Positions 6,320 to 6,952 of a stretch of DNA of 6,952 nt are shown piece after piece. The stretch is from RGIG6353 sp964558655 (lineage in GTDB: Bacteria > Bacillota > Clostridia > Oscillospirales > SIG627). The notes under the pieces are model-generated. The model saw only the letters and a program-made list of their open reading frames with translations, was not told the DNA's origin and did not search any database. The stretch spans positions 1 through 6,952 of the forward strand of contig CAZLEX010000049.1 of assembly GCA_964558655.1 (NCBI GenBank). The letters run 5' to 3'. Each line of letters begins with the position of its first letter. Within the stretch, counting starts at the first letter, position 1. A program made the position numbers and the translations under genes.

Positions 6320-6350
6320 TTAATGTATATTTATGATAAAAAAATTTACT

Positions 6351-6355
6351 GGAGG
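6351..6355 (+). promoter_or_regulatory. Ribosome binding site of hsdM
   Basis: GGAGG lies 11 bases before the ATG at 6367, slightly farther than usual. There is no other in-frame start between them, so it supports the chosen start. Confidence 0.7.
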
Positions 6356-6366
6356 TTTTATATAAT

Positions 6367-6952
6367 ATGGTAGCAGCTAAACCGAAAAAAGAAATATCTA
6401 TGGAAGAAGCTCTGTGGAAAAGTGCCGACAAGCTCCGTGGCTCTGTTGAGCCTGCGGAGTACAAGCACGTTGTTCTGAGCTTGTTCTTCCTTAAATTTGC
6501 AAGTGATAAATTTGAAAGACAGAGAAAGACCATTGCCGAGAAGTTCGGAGAGAAGTTTATCGACAATGTGGCTTTCTATACCAAGGACAATGTTTTCTTC
6601 CTCCCCGAAGAAAGCCGTTGGTCTTACATAATCGAACAAGCCAAGCAGGACGACATTGCCTTGAAGATTGACACGGCACTTTATAACATCGAGAAGTCAA
6701 ACCCTGCTCTGAAAGGTGCATTGCCGGATAACTACTATTCCCGTCTGCATATCGACACCGCTAAATTGGCATCGCTTTTGGACGAAATCAACCGTATGAA
6801 TACCGACGACGAGGAAAACGACATTATCGGTCGTGTGTACGAATACTTCCTCAGCAAGTTCGCTTTGGCAGAGGGTAAAGGCAAGGGCGAGTTCTATACA
6901 CCTAAGAGCATCGTTAATCTGATTGCCGAAATGATTGAGCCGTATGACGGTA
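6367..6952 (+). CDS. hsdM: Type I restriction-modification methyltransferase subunit HsdM, N-terminal part
   Basis: The first 195 codons of the modification subunit of a type I system. HsdM pairs with HsdS (target recognition) to methylate adenine, and with HsdR to cut unmodified DNA. Seen: the helical N-terminal HsdM domain starting at about residue 12 (EEALWKSADKLRGSVEPAEYKHVVLSLFFLKFASDKFE), then the highly conserved junction IIGRVYEYFLSKFALAEGKGKGEFYTPKSIVNLI (about 153-186, given as two motifs: GRVYEYFL and GEFYTPKSIV) where the AdoMet-binding catalytic domain begins. The motif I and NPPF boxes would follow beyond the edge. Starting at 6367 with GGAGG upstream gives a normal N terminus. 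Codon use differs from the neighbours: by hand count Asp is GAC 12 times and GAT twice, and Lys AAG 12 against AAA 9. hsdS and hsdR are not in the window but are expected downstream. Confidence 0.93.
   Translation, partial: MVAAKPKKEISMEEALWKSADKLRGSVEPAEYKHVVLSLFFLKFASDKFERQRKTIAEKFGEKFIDNVAFYTKDNVFFLPEESRWSYIIEQAKQDDIALKIDTALYNIEKSNPALKGALPDNYYSRLHIDTAKLASLLDEINRMNTDDEENDIIGRVYEYFLSKFALAEGKGKGEFYTPKSIVNLIAEMIEPYDG

Larger units (their letters stand above)
6150..6366. other. AT-rich intergenic region upstream of hsdM
   Basis: No protein gene or RNA gene is seen. The region holds three TATCAAAA elements (see the separate entry) and a weak dyad GTTGAT (6181-6186)/ATCAAC (6197-6202). I find no promoter with both good boxes and 16-18 base spacing. 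The hsdM transcript may start at a weak or unusual promoter, or come from read-through. Confidence 0.5.

Noticed and set aside
6314..6337. TTGATA ... TATGAT as the hsdM promoter
   Set aside because: The spacer is only 12 bases, too short for a sigma-A promoter.
6234..6639. Two minus-strand frames antisense to the hsdM start
   Set aside because: They overlap the clearly recognised HsdM N-terminal sequence on the other strand and have no supporting signals.
1..6952. CRISPR array, tRNA, rRNA, riboswitch or complete insertion sequence
   Set aside because: No regularly spaced repeats of suitable length, no cloverleaf-like segment, no transposase and no long structured leader were seen.

Overview
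The window looks like chromosomal DNA from an AT-rich, low-GC Gram-positive bacterium (Firmicutes, probably Clostridia). The evidence is a DnaD-domain protein next to a DnaC/DnaI-type helicase loader with a Cys cluster, strong AGGAGG-type ribosome binding sites, near-consensus sigma-A promoters, and a possible GTG/TTG start. No genus can be fixed from sequence alone. Seven protein genes are supported. Two are cut by the window edges and both belong to DNA restriction-modification.

Layout, left to right. (1) Bases 1-1206, plus strand: C-terminal part of an Eco57I-type (type IIG-like) adenine-specific methyltransferase/restriction protein, whose N-terminal part lies outside the window. (2) Bases 1207-1355: a small intergenic region with repeats, a strong leftward promoter-like sequence and a 21-bp perfect hairpin that should terminate transcription from both sides. 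(3) Bases 1356-3544, minus strand: a compact operon transcribed dnaD-like > dnaC-like > small heavy-metal-associated (HMA) protein. All three genes overlap by a few bases. (4) Bases 3545-3712: a divergent promoter region with one good promoter in each direction and a small palindrome between them. (5) Bases 3713-6076, plus strand: azlC-like, azlD-like and a MATE-family exporter, closely packed and probably one transcript, followed by a hairpin. (6) Bases 6077-6366: an AT-rich intergenic region. (7) Bases 6367-6952, plus strand: N-terminal 195 codons of a type I restriction-modification methyltransferase (HsdM), cut by the right edge.

How the parts work together. The DnaD-like and DnaC-like proteins should act together in loading the replicative helicase at origins or restart sites. 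The HMA protein coupled to them is an unexpected partner. AzlC and AzlD are expected to form one two-component exporter for branched-chain or similar amino acids, and the MATE protein downstream is a second, separate exporter. The two restriction-modification genes at the edges do not obviously belong to the same system: one is type IIG-like, the other type I. Their codon use also differs, which suggests separate acquisition around a core block. I found no clear new system. The most unusual points are the promoter and repeat cluster behind the methyltransferase, the HMA gene coupled to replication genes, and three TATCAAAA elements at exact 40-bp intervals upstream of hsdM.
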